Origin: Lottiidibacillus patelloidae
Lineage (GTDB): Bacteria; Bacillota; Bacilli; Bacillales; SA5d-4
Length of the DNA: 64,000 nucleotides
Assembly: GCF_002262935.1 (NCBI RefSeq)
Contig: NZ_NPIA01000006.1
Span: 165,904-229,903, forward strand
Direction: 5' to 3'
Position 1 is the stretch's first letter, and each line of letters starts with the position of its first letter. The translations under genes and the position numbers were made by a program. Below are positions 45,952 to 55,378 of the stretch, piece after piece. The notes beneath the pieces were generated by a model that worked only from the letters and a program-made list of their open reading frames with translations, was not told the origin of the DNA and made no database searches.

Positions 45952-48816
45952 ATGGGAACAGAAAGCATAGTCATTAAAGGGGCGAGAGCGCATAATTTAA
46001 AGGATATTGATGTAACAATCCCTCGTGACCAATTAGTAGTTATTACCGGTTTATCTGGTTCTGGGAAATCTTCGTTAGCATTTGATACGATATATGCCGA
46101 AGGGCAGCGTCGTTATGTGGAATCATTATCAGCCTATGCACGTCAGTTTTTAGGGCAAATGGACAAGCCAGATGTTGACTCAATTGAAGGGCTATCTCCA
46201 GCAATTTCAATTGACCAAAAAACAACGAGTCGAAATCCTCGATCTACGGTAGGAACGGTTACGGAAATATATGATTATTTACGTTTGTTATATGCCCGTA
46301 TTGGACGTCCAGTTTGTCCAAAGCATGGGATCGAAATTTCATCACAATCAATCGAGCAAATGGTTGATCGTATATTAAAATATCCTGAAAGAACGAAGCT
46401 TCAAGTATTAGCCCCGATTGTATCTGGGCGTAAAGGTGAACATACGAAAACGTTAGAGGACATGAAGAAGCAAGGTTACGTTCGAATTCGTGTGAATGGT
46501 GAAATGCGAGAAGTATCCGAAGAGATTACGTTAGAAAAAAATAAAAAGCATTCCATTGAAGTTGTCATTGACCGCATTGTTATAAAAGACGGAATTCGTT
46601 CAAGGTTATCTGACTCAGTTGAAACTGCTTTAAGACTTTCTGGAGGACAAGCGTTAATTGATGTGATTGGTGAGGAAGAGCTGATGTTTAGTGAGCTCCA
46701 TGCTTGTCCGAAGTGTGGATTTTCAATCGGAGAGCTTGAACCACGAATGTTTTCATTTAATAGTCCTTTTGGTGCTTGTGGAACTTGTGACGGACTAGGT
46801 ACTAACTTGGAAGTCGATGTTGATTTAGTGATTCCTGATAAATCAAAATCATTAAAGGATAATGCCATTGTTGCTTGGGAAGCGCAAAGTTCGACCTATT
46901 ATCCGCAACTATTAGAAAGTGTTTGCAATCATTACGGTATTGATATGGATATTGCAGTTGATGATATTCCAGAACATTTATTGGAGCGCGTCCTCTATGG
47001 TAGTAAAGAAGATGAAATCTACTTCCGTTATGAAAATGACTTTGGCCAAGTACGTGAAAGTCACATTCAATTTGAAGGTGTAGTTCGCAACATCGAAAGA
47101 AGATATAAAGAGACAAGTAGTGACTATATTCGAGAGCAAATGGAAAAATACATGTCGCAAAATGCATGTCCGAAATGTAAAGGCTACCGTTTAAAGAAAG
47201 AAAGTTTAGCTGTGAAAATTAATGATAAACATATCGGTCAATTGACGGAGTTATCTGTTGCCGATGCGAAAAACGCATTCGATGGTCTGCAGTTAACGAA
47301 AAAAGAACAAACAATTGCTCGGATGATTTTGAGAGAAATTAGTGATCGTCTAGGCTTCTTAGTTAACGTCGGTTTAGACTATTTATCCTTAAGTCGTTCA
47401 GCAGGAACACTTTCAGGTGGGGAAGCTCAGCGTATACGATTAGCAACACAAATCGGCTCGAAGCTTACAGGTGTCCTTTACATTTTAGATGAGCCTTCCA
47501 TTGGCTTGCATCAACGAGACAATGACCGCTTAGTGCAAACATTGCACAATATGCGTGAGCTCGGTAATACATTAATTGTTGTTGAACATGATGAAGATAC
47601 GATGCTTGCTGCGGATACCATTATTGACATCGGTCCAGGTGCAGGTGCGCATGGCGGACAAATTATGGCACAAGGCACGCCACAAGAAATTATGGCAGAT
47701 GAAAACTCGTTAACAGGTGAGTACTTATCAGGGAAAAAGTTTATCGCTTTACCAACGGAGCGTCGCGAGCCGGGTGAACGTATGATCAGTATCAAAGGTG
47801 CGCAGGAAAATAACCTAAAAAATATTGATGTCGATATTCCGTTAGGACTATTTGCTGCGGTAACGGGTGTATCTGGTTCAGGAAAAAGTACAATCGTTAA
47901 CGAAATATTATATAAAGCAGTAGCACAAAAACTGAATCGAGCGAAAGCAAAACCAGGGAAGCATAAAGAAATAAAAGGAATAGAACATATTGATAAAGTA
48001 ATTGATATCGATCAATCACCAATTGGAAGAACACCACGATCTAACCCGGCAACATATACGGGTGTGTTTGATGATATTCGTGATGTATTTGCACAAACAA
48101 ATGAAGCGAAAATTCGTGGCTATAAAAAAGGTCGATTTAGCTTTAATGTCAAAGGTGGTCGATGTGAGTCTTGCCGCGGTGATGGAATCATTAAAATTGA
48201 GATGCACTTCTTACCAGATGTTTACGTACCTTGTGAAGTCTGTCATGGGAAAAGATACAACCGGGAAACGTTAGAAGTGAAATATAAGGATAAAAACATC
48301 TCTGATATTTTAGGGATGACAATTGAAGACGGGCTAGAGTTTTTCAAAAACATTCCAAAGATTAAACGTAAACTGCAAACTTTATACGATGTTGGCTTAA
48401 GTTATATGCGCTTAGGACAACCAGCAACAACGCTGTCTGGTGGAGAAGCACAACGTGTAAAATTAGCTTCTGAATTGCACCGTCGTTCAACTGGGCGTTC
48501 CTTGTATATTTTAGATGAGCCAACGACCGGACTTCACATCGATGATATTTCGCGTCTGTTAGTAGTCCTACAACGTTTAGTTGAAAATGGCGATACAGTA
48601 TTAGTAATTGAGCATAACTTGGATGTAATCAAAACAGCTGACTATATTATTGATATCGGTCCAGAAGGTGGAGATAAAGGTGGTACTGTTGTCGCGACAG
48701 GAACACCTGAAGCGGTTGCGAAAAAGAAAAAATCGCATACTGGAAAATATTTAAAACCAATTTTAGAGCGTGATCGTGCCCGAATGGACACTCGTATTAA
48801 AGAGCTTACAACTTAA
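45952..48816 (+). CDS. uvrA: Excinuclease ABC subunit A
   Basis: 954 residues, ATG at 45952 after AAGGGTG. DNA damage sensor of nucleotide excision repair with two ABC ATPase modules: Walker A GLSGSGKS (33-40) and [11 protein letters not shown] (about 638), signatures [12 protein letters not shown] and [12 protein letters not shown]. Zinc modules are visible as [26 protein letters not shown] and [19 protein letters not shown]. Co-transcribed with uvrB from the LexA-controlled promoter. Confidence 0.97.
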   Translation: MGTESIVIKGARAHNLKDIDVTIPRDQLVVITGLSGSGKSSLAFDTIYAEGQRRYVESLSAYARQFLGQMDKPDVDSIEGLSPAISIDQKTTSRNPRSTVGTVTEIYDYLRLLYARIGRPVCPKHGIEISSQSIEQMVDRILKYPERTKLQVLAPIVSGRKGEHTKTLEDMKKQGYVRIRVNGEMREVSEEITLEKNKKHSIEVVIDRIVIKDGIRSRLSDSVETALRLSGGQALIDVIGEEELMFSELHACPKCGFSIGELEPRMFSFNSPFGACGTCDGLGTNLEVDVDLVIPDKSKSLKDNAIVAWEAQSSTYYPQLLESVCNHYGIDMDIAVDDIPEHLLERVLYGSKEDEIYFRYENDFGQVRESHIQFEGVVRNIERRYKETSSDYIREQMEKYMSQNACPKCKGYRLKKESLAVKINDKHIGQLTELSVADAKNAFDGLQLTKKEQTIARMILREISDRLGFLVNVGLDYLSLSRSAGTLSGGEAQRIRLATQIGSKLTGVLYILDEPSIGLHQRDNDRLVQTLHNMRELGNTLIVVEHDEDTMLAADTIIDIGPGAGAHGGQIMAQGTPQEIMADENSLTGEYLSGKKFIALPTERREPGERMISIKGAQENNLKNIDVDIPLGLFAAVTGVSGSGKSTIVNEILYKAVAQKLNRAKAKPGKHKEIKGIEHIDKVIDIDQSPIGRTPRSNPATYTGVFDDIRDVFAQTNEAKIRGYKKGRFSFNVKGGRCESCRGDGIIKIEMHFLPDVYVPCEVCHGKRYNRETLEVKYKDKNISDILGMTIEDGLEFFKNIPKIKRKLQTLYDVGLSYMRLGQPATTLSGGEAQRVKLASELHRRSTGRSLYILDEPTTGLHIDDISRLLVVLQRLVENGDTVLVIEHNLDVIKTADYIIDIGPEGGDKGGTVVATGTPEAVAKKKKSHTGKYLKPILERDRARMDTRIKELTT

Positions 48817-48830
48817 TAGGAAATTAACTA

Positions 48831-48869
48831 AAGCATGTAAACCACACTATTGTTTACATGCTTTTTTTA
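48831..48869 (+). terminator. Intrinsic terminator after uvrA
   Basis: Perfect 12-bp stem AAGCATGTAAAC / GTTTACATGCTT, loop of 9, then seven T. Confidence 0.92.
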
Positions 48870-48942
48870 TAAAGGTAACTTAGCTTGCTAAAGTTTTCCA
48901 TAACTCTGTATAAAAGATATAATGAAATGGGGGTGGATAGAT

Positions 48943-49086
48943 GTGTTGGTAGAAAAAGAACATGTAACCTTTATCCATGGCTTAACAGGAAATAGCGGAG
49001 CTTTTTTAAACGTATGTTTAAAAGAAAATAATTTTTTCACTATATATCGTATGACCTAAAAGGGCATGGAGTAGAATCAGGAATAG
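48943..49086 (+). pseudogene. Remnant of an alpha/beta-hydrolase gene
   Basis: GTG at 48943, 8 bases after GGGGGTG, opens a frame with the esterase-like start VTFIHGLTGNSGAF, whose HG-type oxyanion motif is typical of alpha/beta hydrolases. A TAA at 49030 interrupts it. The same frame then continues as FFHYISYDLKGHGVES, the next expected strand and GHG-S turn of the fold, before another stop near 49084. Only about 45 residues of a family usually over 240 remain. The ribosome site is still intact, so decay may be recent. No catalytic core survives. Confidence 0.65.
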
Positions 49087-49208
49087 AGACAGAGTATAAT
49101 TTAGCTTTTAATTTGCGATTTTAGACGGTGTAAAACTCCTACTGGAGGATGAGTTTTATTTTACATGGTCGTAATATAATGAAACTATAAAAACTAGGAG
49201 GTCATAAA
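49087..49208. other. Short region between hydrolase remnant and yvlB
   Basis: Contains the weak hairpin AAAACTC (49132-49138) with GAGTTTT (49151-49157) and a T-rich tail, possibly the old terminator of the hydrolase gene, then AGGAGG for yvlB. Confidence 0.4.
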
Positions 49209-50252
49209 ATGGAACAAGAAAAGAAAAAGATTCTTGAAGCTATTGCAAGTGGGCATTTAACTAGTGAAGAAGGGTTTCAAGCGTTACAAGCATTAGAAAG
49301 AAGTGAAAAAATCAATGCTACTGTCGAAAATGGAGAGTATAAGCAAGAGTCCCTAGTAGCAACGGTTGGTCGTGTATTAGAAAAGGCAGTGCAAAAACTT
49401 AAGGAAATTGATTTAGATTTCAATTTCGGTGAAGCAGTGCATGTTACAGAGGAACACACGGTGGAAAGAGAAATAAAAAACGTCAAAGTAAATGTATCGA
49501 ACGGAAGTATTACTTTTCAACCTCGATCAGATCGAAAGGTCAAAATCTTCTGTGACGCTAGTGTTTACGGGGAAAAGGAAGAAAGTTCAGCGAGAAGCAA
49601 AGTTGCTGAAGCACTTCGTGTTGTTGAGGAAGACGGTAGTTTGCGAATCGCTTTAAAAAATAGGAAAATAAAAGCAAATATGACGATTGAATTACCAACT
49701 CATGTGTATGAGAGCCTTGAAGCACATACGTATAACGGAAAGATTGAAAATACGTCGTGTGATGTTGCAAACTTGAAGTTTAAAACAGTAAATGGAAGTA
49801 TTTTCTTAAAGGGCATCAATGGTGAAAACATAGAGGCGGAAACAATTAATGGAAAAGTACAGGTTGACCGTTGTTTTGGAGATGTTTGTGAAGTAGAAAC
49901 AATTAATGGGAAAATAGACATGCAAGGAAGTTACAATAAAACAGATTTACAGACAACTAGCGGGAAAATTACGTATCAGTTAAATGAACCATTAACAGGA
50001 GAACTTCGTTGTAAATCTGAAGCTGGGAAAATTTGCGTAACTTTACCGCGCGGGATGAACATTGAAGGCGAAGTTGAAACGATGTTTGGTGGTATGTCAT
50101 GTAAATTAGATAAGATGGAAATAATTAAGGAAAAGAAAGAAGTTGTGAAAAAAGAGATTCACTTTACAACAAAAGATGTTACTGAACACCGCTTAACAAT
50201 AGATGTAGAGACAACTGCTGGATCAATTGAAGTTGTCCATCCAAACAATTAA
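49209..50252 (+). CDS. yvlB: DUF4097-family protein YvlB
   Basis: 347 residues, ATG after AGGAGG. N-terminal short helical SHOCT-like segment (EQEKKKILEAIASGHLTSEE), a linker, then a DUF4097 beta-helix-like region with repeating strands (NVSNGSITF, YNGKIENTSCD, TVNGSIFLKG, TINGKVQVD, TINGKIDMQGS, TSGKITYQL). In B. subtilis yvlABCD responds to envelope stress; the biochemical role is unknown. Followed by yvlD after 15 bases, probably one operon; yvlC (PspC) is absent between them. Confidence 0.9.
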   Translation: MEQEKKKILEAIASGHLTSEEGFQALQALERSEKINATVENGEYKQESLVATVGRVLEKAVQKLKEIDLDFNFGEAVHVTEEHTVEREIKNVKVNVSNGSITFQPRSDRKVKIFCDASVYGEKEESSARSKVAEALRVVEEDGSLRIALKNRKIKANMTIELPTHVYESLEAHTYNGKIENTSCDVANLKFKTVNGSIFLKGINGENIEAETINGKVQVDRCFGDVCEVETINGKIDMQGSYNKTDLQTTSGKITYQLNEPLTGELRCKSEAGKICVTLPRGMNIEGEVETMFGGMSCKLDKMEIIKEKKEVVKKEIHFTTKDVTEHRLTIDVETTAGSIEVVHPNN

Positions 50253-50267
50253 GTAAAGGTTGATATG

Positions 50268-50630
50268 ATGAAATCATGGATAATAAATGTATTAATCACA
50301 ACAGGTTTACTACTACTATTTGCAAATGTATTTACTTCTGTTGAAATTACTGGAATCGGGGCGGCACTTCTTGCAAGTGCGATTCTATCTGTTGTTAATG
50401 CCATTGTTAAACCAGTCATTGTTTTCTTTACATTACCTTTGACTATCGTAAGTTTAGGATTATTCTTGTTTATAATTAACGGCTTCATGTTGTATATAAC
50501 AGATGTACTAATGGGTAGCTCCTTTCATATAGCTACTTTCGGAATGACGATCCTCTTATCAATATTACTTGCAATATTACATGTAGTGATTCGAAAAACA
50601 ATTGCTAAACCTCTACTAAAAAAGAAATAA
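50268..50630 (+). CDS. yvlD: YvlD, phage holin superfamily IV-like membrane protein
   Basis: 120 residues. ATG 50268 is preferred to ATG 50265 because AAAGG is then 8 bases away. Four transmembrane helices, with the family core AILSVVNAIVKPVIVFFTLPLT and a C-terminal basic tail. Despite the family name it is not a lysis gene in this setting. Second gene of the yvlB unit. Confidence 0.9.
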   Translation: MKSWIINVLITTGLLLLFANVFTSVEITGIGAALLASAILSVVNAIVKPVIVFFTLPLTIVSLGLFLFIINGFMLYITDVLMGSSFHIATFGMTILLSILLAILHVVIRKTIAKPLLKKK

Positions 50631-50649
50631 GTTTATTTAACGTTAAAGG

Positions 50650-50682
50650 GTGGCTAGTTAATAACTAGCTACTTTTTTTTTG
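50650..50682 (+). terminator. Intrinsic terminator after yvlD
   Basis: 11-bp stem GTGGCTAGTTA / TAACTAGCTAC (one G-T pair) with nine T after it. Confidence 0.88.
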
Positions 50683-51047
50683 CAAAAATATATTTTTCAA
50701 ATAGTATTATCCTTCACTATCAAGCATTTCTATCTCTTATACTAATTGACTATTTCTTTTCATATCTTCCATATTTTATTGTCTTGTTCCTTAAAAATCT
50801 ATTTACCGACAAAATATCTTGTGGTTTTATGTGAAAATTTTAGAAACTATTATTCCCTTAAAATACTTCAAGCTTGCGCAAAATAAAAGTGGTGATAAAA
50901 AGTAAGCCCTATGTATTAGAAAAAATAAATATTTTGTAATAGGCTTATATTTTTTTAAATAGTTGGAAATACATAGATAGTAACTACTTGGATTGAGATA
51001 CAACGTGAATCATAGACAGACAGAAAGAATCATTGAGGAGGGGAACT
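50683..51047. other. Long AT-rich leader region before the sipW-tasA cluster
   Basis: No gene seen. It contains a terminator-like hairpin at 50903-50956 (listed) and the strong site GAGGAGGGG before 51048. Its length and hairpin suggest regulatory DNA, but no clear -35/-10 pair or known operator could be assigned. Confidence 0.5.
50903..50956 (+). promoter_or_regulatory. Terminator-like hairpin in leader of sipW cluster
   Basis: TAAGCC(C)TAT pairs with ATAGGCTTA (50939-50947) around an AT-rich loop, followed by TATTTTTTT. Could be an attenuator in the leader or the terminator of a small RNA. It lies about 90 bases before the first gene of the cluster. Confidence 0.5.
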
Positions 51048-51242
51048 ATGGGAGTAAGAGTGACAAGAATTCAGCAACAAAATAGATTTAAAAGATTCAT
51101 TGTTTTACAACTTCTAATCATGATGGCAATTGGTTTAATAATCTTTTATTCCAATTCTATTAACAACACAACAAGCGAATACAAAGATCAGGTTGAGAAT
51201 AAAGGAAATGTCATTAAAGCAGCTGACAATTTTAATCAATAA
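51048..51242 (+). CDS. Small single-pass membrane protein heading the sipW cluster
   Basis: 64 residues from the ATG at 51048, with GAGGAGGGG about 6 bases upstream. Basic N-terminus (VRVTRIQQQNRFKRF), one transmembrane helix (about 19-38), and a polar Asn/Lys/Asp outer tail of about 25 residues. It sits 21 bases before sipW, in the position where tapA lies in B. subtilis, but it is far smaller than TapA (about 250 residues) and not similar to the eye. Possible assembly or anchoring partner; function not known. Confidence 0.7.
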   Translation: MGVRVTRIQQQNRFKRFIVLQLLIMMAIGLIIFYSNSINNTTSEYKDQVENKGNVIKAADNFNQ

Positions 51243-51263
51243 AAAAAGATTGGGGTTACGGTG

Positions 51264-51965
51264 ATGGAGAGACTTAGCAGGTCAAAAAAAGAAAGAAAAT
51301 CGAAACAAAAATTACTAAAACGTATGTCAACATTTTTAGCACTTATATTAAATATTCTTAGCAATCTTTCAAAAATTTATAAAACATTAGCAAACCATAA
51401 AGCTTCAAGAATTATAAGTAAAACTATATCAATTACTCTACTAGCAGTATTAATCGTAGTTGTAGCAGCTGCATTATATATGAAAATATCTGGTTCACCG
51501 AAAATAGCGGGGCATCAATTTTTAATCGTTACATCTGGATCGATGGAACCAACATTACATACTGGCTCGGTTATTGCCATGAAGGATGTTGAAGATAAAT
51601 CAGCATTGAAGCCTGGTGACATTATTACTTATAAGTCTTTAGATGATCCTAATCAGTTAGTGACTCACCGAATTTTAGAGGTTGAACCGATAAATGACGT
51701 CAGAGTGAAATATATCACACAAGGTGATAACAACGATAGCAAAGATTTAGCTCCAATTCCTGATATTAATGTTGTTGGAAAATATGCAGATATTCATATC
51801 CCGATCATAGGCTATATCTTCTCTTTTATTAATAGCAAAATGGGTGCAGTACTGTTCATGATTATTCCAGGGATTTTAATTATCGGTTGGCAGCTAATGA
51901 ATATTTGGAAGTTAATTAGCAACTTAGAACAAAAACAAAAAGAGCAAACAGAGGCTAGTAAATAG
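51264..51965 (+). CDS. sipW: SipW-type (ER-type) signal peptidase I
   Basis: 233 residues from the ATG at 51264 (GGGG 8 bases upstream). A basic N-terminal stretch of about 50 residues, a transmembrane helix (about 52-74), the catalytic domain with Ser93 in TSGSMEPTLHTGS and His135 in LVTHRILEV, then a second helix near 185-215. The Ser-His pair, instead of Ser-Lys, places it in the archaeal/ER-type branch like B. subtilis SipW, which processes TasA and TapA. The four following proteins have matching signal peptides and are its likely substrates. Confidence 0.93.
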   Translation: MERLSRSKKERKSKQKLLKRMSTFLALILNILSNLSKIYKTLANHKASRIISKTISITLLAVLIVVVAAALYMKISGSPKIAGHQFLIVTSGSMEPTLHTGSVIAMKDVEDKSALKPGDIITYKSLDDPNQLVTHRILEVEPINDVRVKYITQGDNNDSKDLAPIPDINVVGKYADIHIPIIGYIFSFINSKMGAVLFMIIPGILIIGWQLMNIWKLISNLEQKQKEQTEASK

Positions 51966-52033
51966 AATGCTATTTTGGTTGTTAGTCTTCGAAGGAAGAT
52001 TTTACAATATATAAAAATTTTAGGAGGAATAAC

Positions 52034-52546
52034 ATGTTAAAGAAAAAGTTAGGCATGGCTGTATTTTCAGCAATTTTTGGCGCAAGCTTAATTGGTGCAG
52101 GGACTAGTGCAATCTACACGTCAACTGCAACAAACGAAGGGAACACATTTGCTTCAGGTACGTTAGTAGTAGAACTTGATAAGGATAGCATGCAAGGTGA
52201 GTATTACTTCGATATTGATAATATGGCACCAGGTGATTCAGAAGAAGCAGTTATGACAGTAAGTAATACAGGTTCACTAGATTTACGTTTTGACGTTTCC
52301 CATATGTTCACTTCTGGCACACTGGGAGATGCATTAGATGTTACTTACTATGAAAAAGACGACAATGATAATTGGGTTGCAGTAACAGGACCGATTGAAA
52401 TCCCAGCAACTGACCCAGACAGCAGTGTTGAAATCAAAGTGGTTGTAACATTACCTTTAGTTACTGGAGATGAGTATCAAGGTACTAGTGCAACGATGGA
52501 ACTTAAAGTCGACGCAGTACAAACAAGAAATAACGATTTACCATAA
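52034..52546 (+). CDS. TasA/CalY-family biofilm fibre protein, basic form
   Basis: 170 residues, ATG after AGGAGG. SipW-type signal (FGASLIGAGTSAIYTSTATN) with the typical SGTL strand at about 41-44, then a TasA-like beta-sandwich (NMAPGDSEEAVMTVSNTGS, LRFDVSHMF). It ends with the VDAVQTRNN strand shared by all family members here. Length is close to camelysin/CalY. No extra domain, so it is the likely main fibre subunit. 68 bases after sipW; a hairpin follows. Confidence 0.9.
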   Translation: MLKKKLGMAVFSAIFGASLIGAGTSAIYTSTATNEGNTFASGTLVVELDKDSMQGEYYFDIDNMAPGDSEEAVMTVSNTGSLDLRFDVSHMFTSGTLGDALDVTYYEKDDNDNWVAVTGPIEIPATDPDSSVEIKVVVTLPLVTGDEYQGTSATMELKVDAVQTRNNDLP

Positions 52547-52565
52547 ACATCAACAAACATTACTG

Positions 52566-52597
52566 GGTGGCATAACTAAGGCCACCTATTTTTAAGG
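52566..52597 (+). terminator. Hairpin after first TasA-like gene
   Basis: Stem GGTGGC (52566-52571) with GCCACC (52581-52586), loop of 9, then TATTTTTAAG. Moderate strength; probably partial termination or mRNA protection inside the cluster. Confidence 0.65.
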
Positions 52598-52618
52598 GGA
52601 TGAAAGGAGATAAGTAGT

Positions 52619-53239
52619 ATGTCTAAAGCAAAAAAACTAGCCATATTTTCATTTGTAGTCGTCCTTATGATAGCTGCAGCAGTTACTTCAGCGACATCTG
52701 CGCTTTATACTAGCTCTGCTAGCAATGATGGAAATAACTTTGAATCAGGCACTTTAGTAATCTCGCAACAAAGAAATAATGACACAGTTACGACTGCGCC
52801 AATGTTTTATGGCGATCCATCCATGGGAGTAAACGCCTATACAGAAACGGAAAGTGTTGGTGGAATTGCTCCGGGAGACAATATCATTAGAAGTTTAGTA
52901 GTTAAAAATGATGGCTCTCTTGATGCAAAAGTAACTAAACTTTTCGCTACAGTTACTAGTGGAGAGTCTAACCCTGGATACGCACATTTCATCAAGAAAT
53001 TAAACGTTCGAATCATAAATACTGCAACAAATACGGTCCTTTATAATGGGCGAATTAACGCTTTATTAGAAGATGGTGGGTTCACTATTCCATCAGATAA
53101 AGTATTTAATATTTATTCTGGTGGAACAGCAACATTAAAGTATAGAGTTACATTGGCAAAAGGTGCCGGAAATCAAATACAAGGTCAAACATTTGTTTTT
53201 GATTTCTCAATCTTCGCCGAGCAACTAGCAAACAATTAA
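52619..53239 (+). CDS. TasA/CalY-family protein, second paralogue
   Basis: 206 residues, ATG with AAAGGAG about 10 bases upstream. SipW-type signal (TSATSALYTSSASNDGNNF), then SGTLVISQQRNND and a divergent sandwich with GGIAPGDNIIRSLVVKNDGS. It ends in QGQTFVFDFSIFAEQLANN. It has the TasA pattern of a signal, a long strand, the APGD turn and a late strand, but is less like the other three. Possibly a minor or cap subunit; inference only. Confidence 0.85.
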   Translation: MSKAKKLAIFSFVVVLMIAAAVTSATSALYTSSASNDGNNFESGTLVISQQRNNDTVTTAPMFYGDPSMGVNAYTETESVGGIAPGDNIIRSLVVKNDGSLDAKVTKLFATVTSGESNPGYAHFIKKLNVRIINTATNTVLYNGRINALLEDGGFTIPSDKVFNIYSGGTATLKYRVTLAKGAGNQIQGQTFVFDFSIFAEQLANN

Positions 53240-53259
53240 TAAAAAATGAATACTAAGAA

Positions 53260-54186
53260 ATGAGTGATTTTTTGATTAAGAAAAAAATAGTAATGTTATT
53301 CTCGTCATTTTTAGTCGGCTTAATGCTGATTGCTTCTGGAACAAGTGCGTTATTCACATCTCAAGATACGAATGCAAATCCATTTACTTCTGGAACTGTA
53401 ATTTTAGAATTAAGTGGCTTTGATCAACAAACAAACCATTATTTTGATGTAGGAAATATGGCACCTGGAGATACGGAAGAAAGAGAAGTGACAGTAACAA
53501 ATACAGGAACATTAAATATGAGATTTAATATTACTCATGAGTGGGATGTTGCTGGTGGGACTTTAGGGGATGCCCTAACAGTTTCTTATTTCAAGTATGA
53601 TGGTCTTGATGGTAATAATAACGAAATTTGGACAGCAATTTCACAGCCTGAAAATGCTAACTTTGAACTGGCTAGCGGTGATTCACAATTAATTAAAGTA
53701 GAAGTTCACTTACCAATTGGTACTGGAAATGCATACCAAGGTGATACAGCTATACTTAACATTTTGGCATCTGGAGAACAAACAAAAAATAACCCACTTC
53801 AAACTACAATTACTTGGGGGGAAAACCCAATCACTTATCATGAGGGATATGTTGGTACTGGTTCATGGGAGCATTCTTTTGATGATGCATCAATGAACTT
53901 CTCAACCTTAAATGGTATTAGCTCTGTGGATTTTACTGGGTCAGGTTATGCACTGGGACATCATCATTATTATGGGAATCAAGCTTTCTCTATTCAAGTG
54001 TTTGACGTAGATGCAAACCAATGGGTGGATATTTGGTCTAATGGCACTATTTACGAACAGGTTTTAGATGAATTAGGAGTTGTCAATTTCCCATCAGTAA
54101 TGAATATTAATGGTATTCGCTTTAATGGAGAAGTTGTTGGTTATGTTTGGCATGACATGAATCAACTTCAAATCTCTTTCCAGTAG
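53260..54186 (+). CDS. TasA-like protein with extra C-terminal beta domain
   Basis: 308 residues if the ATG at 53260 is used. A TTG at 53272 (LIKKKIVMLFSSF) would match the start of its paralogues and is also possible, as neither has a strong ribosome site. TasA-like part to about residue 180 (LIASGTSALFTSQDTNANPF, NMAPGDTEEREVTVTNTGT, ASGEQTKNN). Then a 125-residue domain rich in Gly, Tyr, Trp and His (GYALGHHHYYGNQ, DANQWVDIWSNG) that looks like a jelly-roll binding module; the family is not recognised. The N-terminal 40 codons are nearly identical in DNA to the next gene. Confidence 0.88.
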   Translation: MSDFLIKKKIVMLFSSFLVGLMLIASGTSALFTSQDTNANPFTSGTVILELSGFDQQTNHYFDVGNMAPGDTEEREVTVTNTGTLNMRFNITHEWDVAGGTLGDALTVSYFKYDGLDGNNNEIWTAISQPENANFELASGDSQLIKVEVHLPIGTGNAYQGDTAILNILASGEQTKNNPLQTTITWGENPITYHEGYVGTGSWEHSFDDASMNFSTLNGISSVDFTGSGYALGHHHYYGNQAFSIQVFDVDANQWVDIWSNGTIYEQVLDELGVVNFPSVMNINGIRFNGEVVGYVWHDMNQLQISFQ

Positions 54187-54197
54187 ATGTGAAGGAA

Positions 54198-54236
54198 TTA
54201 GCTATAGGCCTTATTTTGGTCTATAGCTAAAATTTA
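54198..54236 (+). terminator. Hairpin after third TasA-like gene
   Basis: 13-bp stem TTAGCTATAGGCC / GGTCTATAGCTAA (G-T pairs) with AT-rich tail. Related in sequence to the hairpin at 55379. Confidence 0.65.
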
Positions 54237-54273
54237 ATTTTAAGCCATATATAAAAATAGGGGTGGTAAGTTA

Positions 54274-55368
54274 ATGTTGCAAAAAAGTTTAGTTTCTATT
54301 CTATCGACATTTTTAGTCGGCTTAATGCTGATTGCATCTGGAACAAGTGCATTATTCACATCTCAAGATACGAATGCAAGCCCTTTTACATCTGGTACAG
54401 TTACCATTTCCTTAGATAAGGATAGTACGCAAGGTGAGTATTATTTTGAAGTGACAAATATGGCGCCAGGTGATAAGGAAGAAAGAATGATGACGGTAAC
54501 AAATGCAGGAACACTTGAATTAAGATTTGATCTAGCTCACGAATTTGATATAAATGCGGGGACGTTAGGTGAAAAATTAGAAGTTTCTTATTATAAACAC
54601 GACGGTGTGGATGATAATGGTGATGATATTTGGACGCCAATTACGAACCCAAATAATGCCAATTTAGTGTTAGCAGCTGGAGCTTCTATTCCGATTAAAG
54701 TAGATGTCCATTTACCAATTGATACTGAAAATATCTATCAAGGTACAACGGCTGCCTTGAAAATTATGTTAAGTGCAGAGCAAACAAAGAATAATGGTAC
54801 TGTTGTGTCGGGGCAAATAGACTATTTGAATGCAGGTCCAACGTATGATAACGACTGGAGAAGTCTACCATTTAATAATTGGCATGCGAGTCAGCGATAT
54901 CAATTCATAGTTTATAAAGAGGAATTAGAAGCATTAGGCTTATCCCCAGGCGCATACTTAGAGAAAATAGCTTTTAAATCTGGATTTAGCTACCCTGACG
55001 CTAATGTAAATATTGGAGATTTTAGAATAAGGTTGAAAAACACAACCCTGACTGAACTGTCATACTGGCAAGAAGGGTTGACCTTAGTACATCATAGTGA
55101 TATTCCAACGGGTAGTTGGGCAACCGATAGTTGGTATGATTTTGTGCTAAGTGAATTTGTCTGGGATGGAAACAATCTAATCATAGATATCTCTAAAAAT
55201 AGCGATGCAATTGGTTGGTCTGAAGGAAGTATGTGGGGAACTGATGTAACAGGTGTTAATAGAGTTCTAGGCTATGGAACAGATTCTTTGAACCAATATC
55301 CTTTTACAAGTTCACCTGCAACACCTTCAAACTTCATCATCCATACTAAATTATTCGGAAGCAACTAA
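54274..55368 (+). CDS. TasA-like protein with unrecognised C-terminal domain
   Basis: 364 residues, ATG with AGGGGTGG upstream. TasA-like part to about residue 175 (LIASGTSALFTSQDTNASPF, KDSTQGEYYFEVTNMAPGDK, LSAEQTKNN). Then about 190 residues beginning SGQIDYLNAGPTYDNDWRSL, with many aromatic residues and a WATDSWYDFVLSEFVWDGNN strand pair. This resembles beta-sandwich adhesion modules in composition only; I cannot name the family. Secreted via the SipW-type signal. Flanked by related hairpins, so its level may differ from its neighbours. Confidence 0.88.
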   Translation: MLQKSLVSILSTFLVGLMLIASGTSALFTSQDTNASPFTSGTVTISLDKDSTQGEYYFEVTNMAPGDKEERMMTVTNAGTLELRFDLAHEFDINAGTLGEKLEVSYYKHDGVDDNGDDIWTPITNPNNANLVLAAGASIPIKVDVHLPIDTENIYQGTTAALKIMLSAEQTKNNGTVVSGQIDYLNAGPTYDNDWRSLPFNNWHASQRYQFIVYKEELEALGLSPGAYLEKIAFKSGFSYPDANVNIGDFRIRLKNTTLTELSYWQEGLTLVHHSDIPTGSWATDSWYDFVLSEFVWDGNNLIIDISKNSDAIGWSEGSMWGTDVTGVNRVLGYGTDSLNQYPFTSSPATPSNFIIHTKLFGSN

Positions 55369-55378
55369 ATATTAGAGA

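Noticed and set aside
50268..50630. YvlD as a phage holin and sign of a prophage
   Set aside because: The family name is historical; yvlB precedes it as in Bacillus chromosomes, and no phage genes are nearby.
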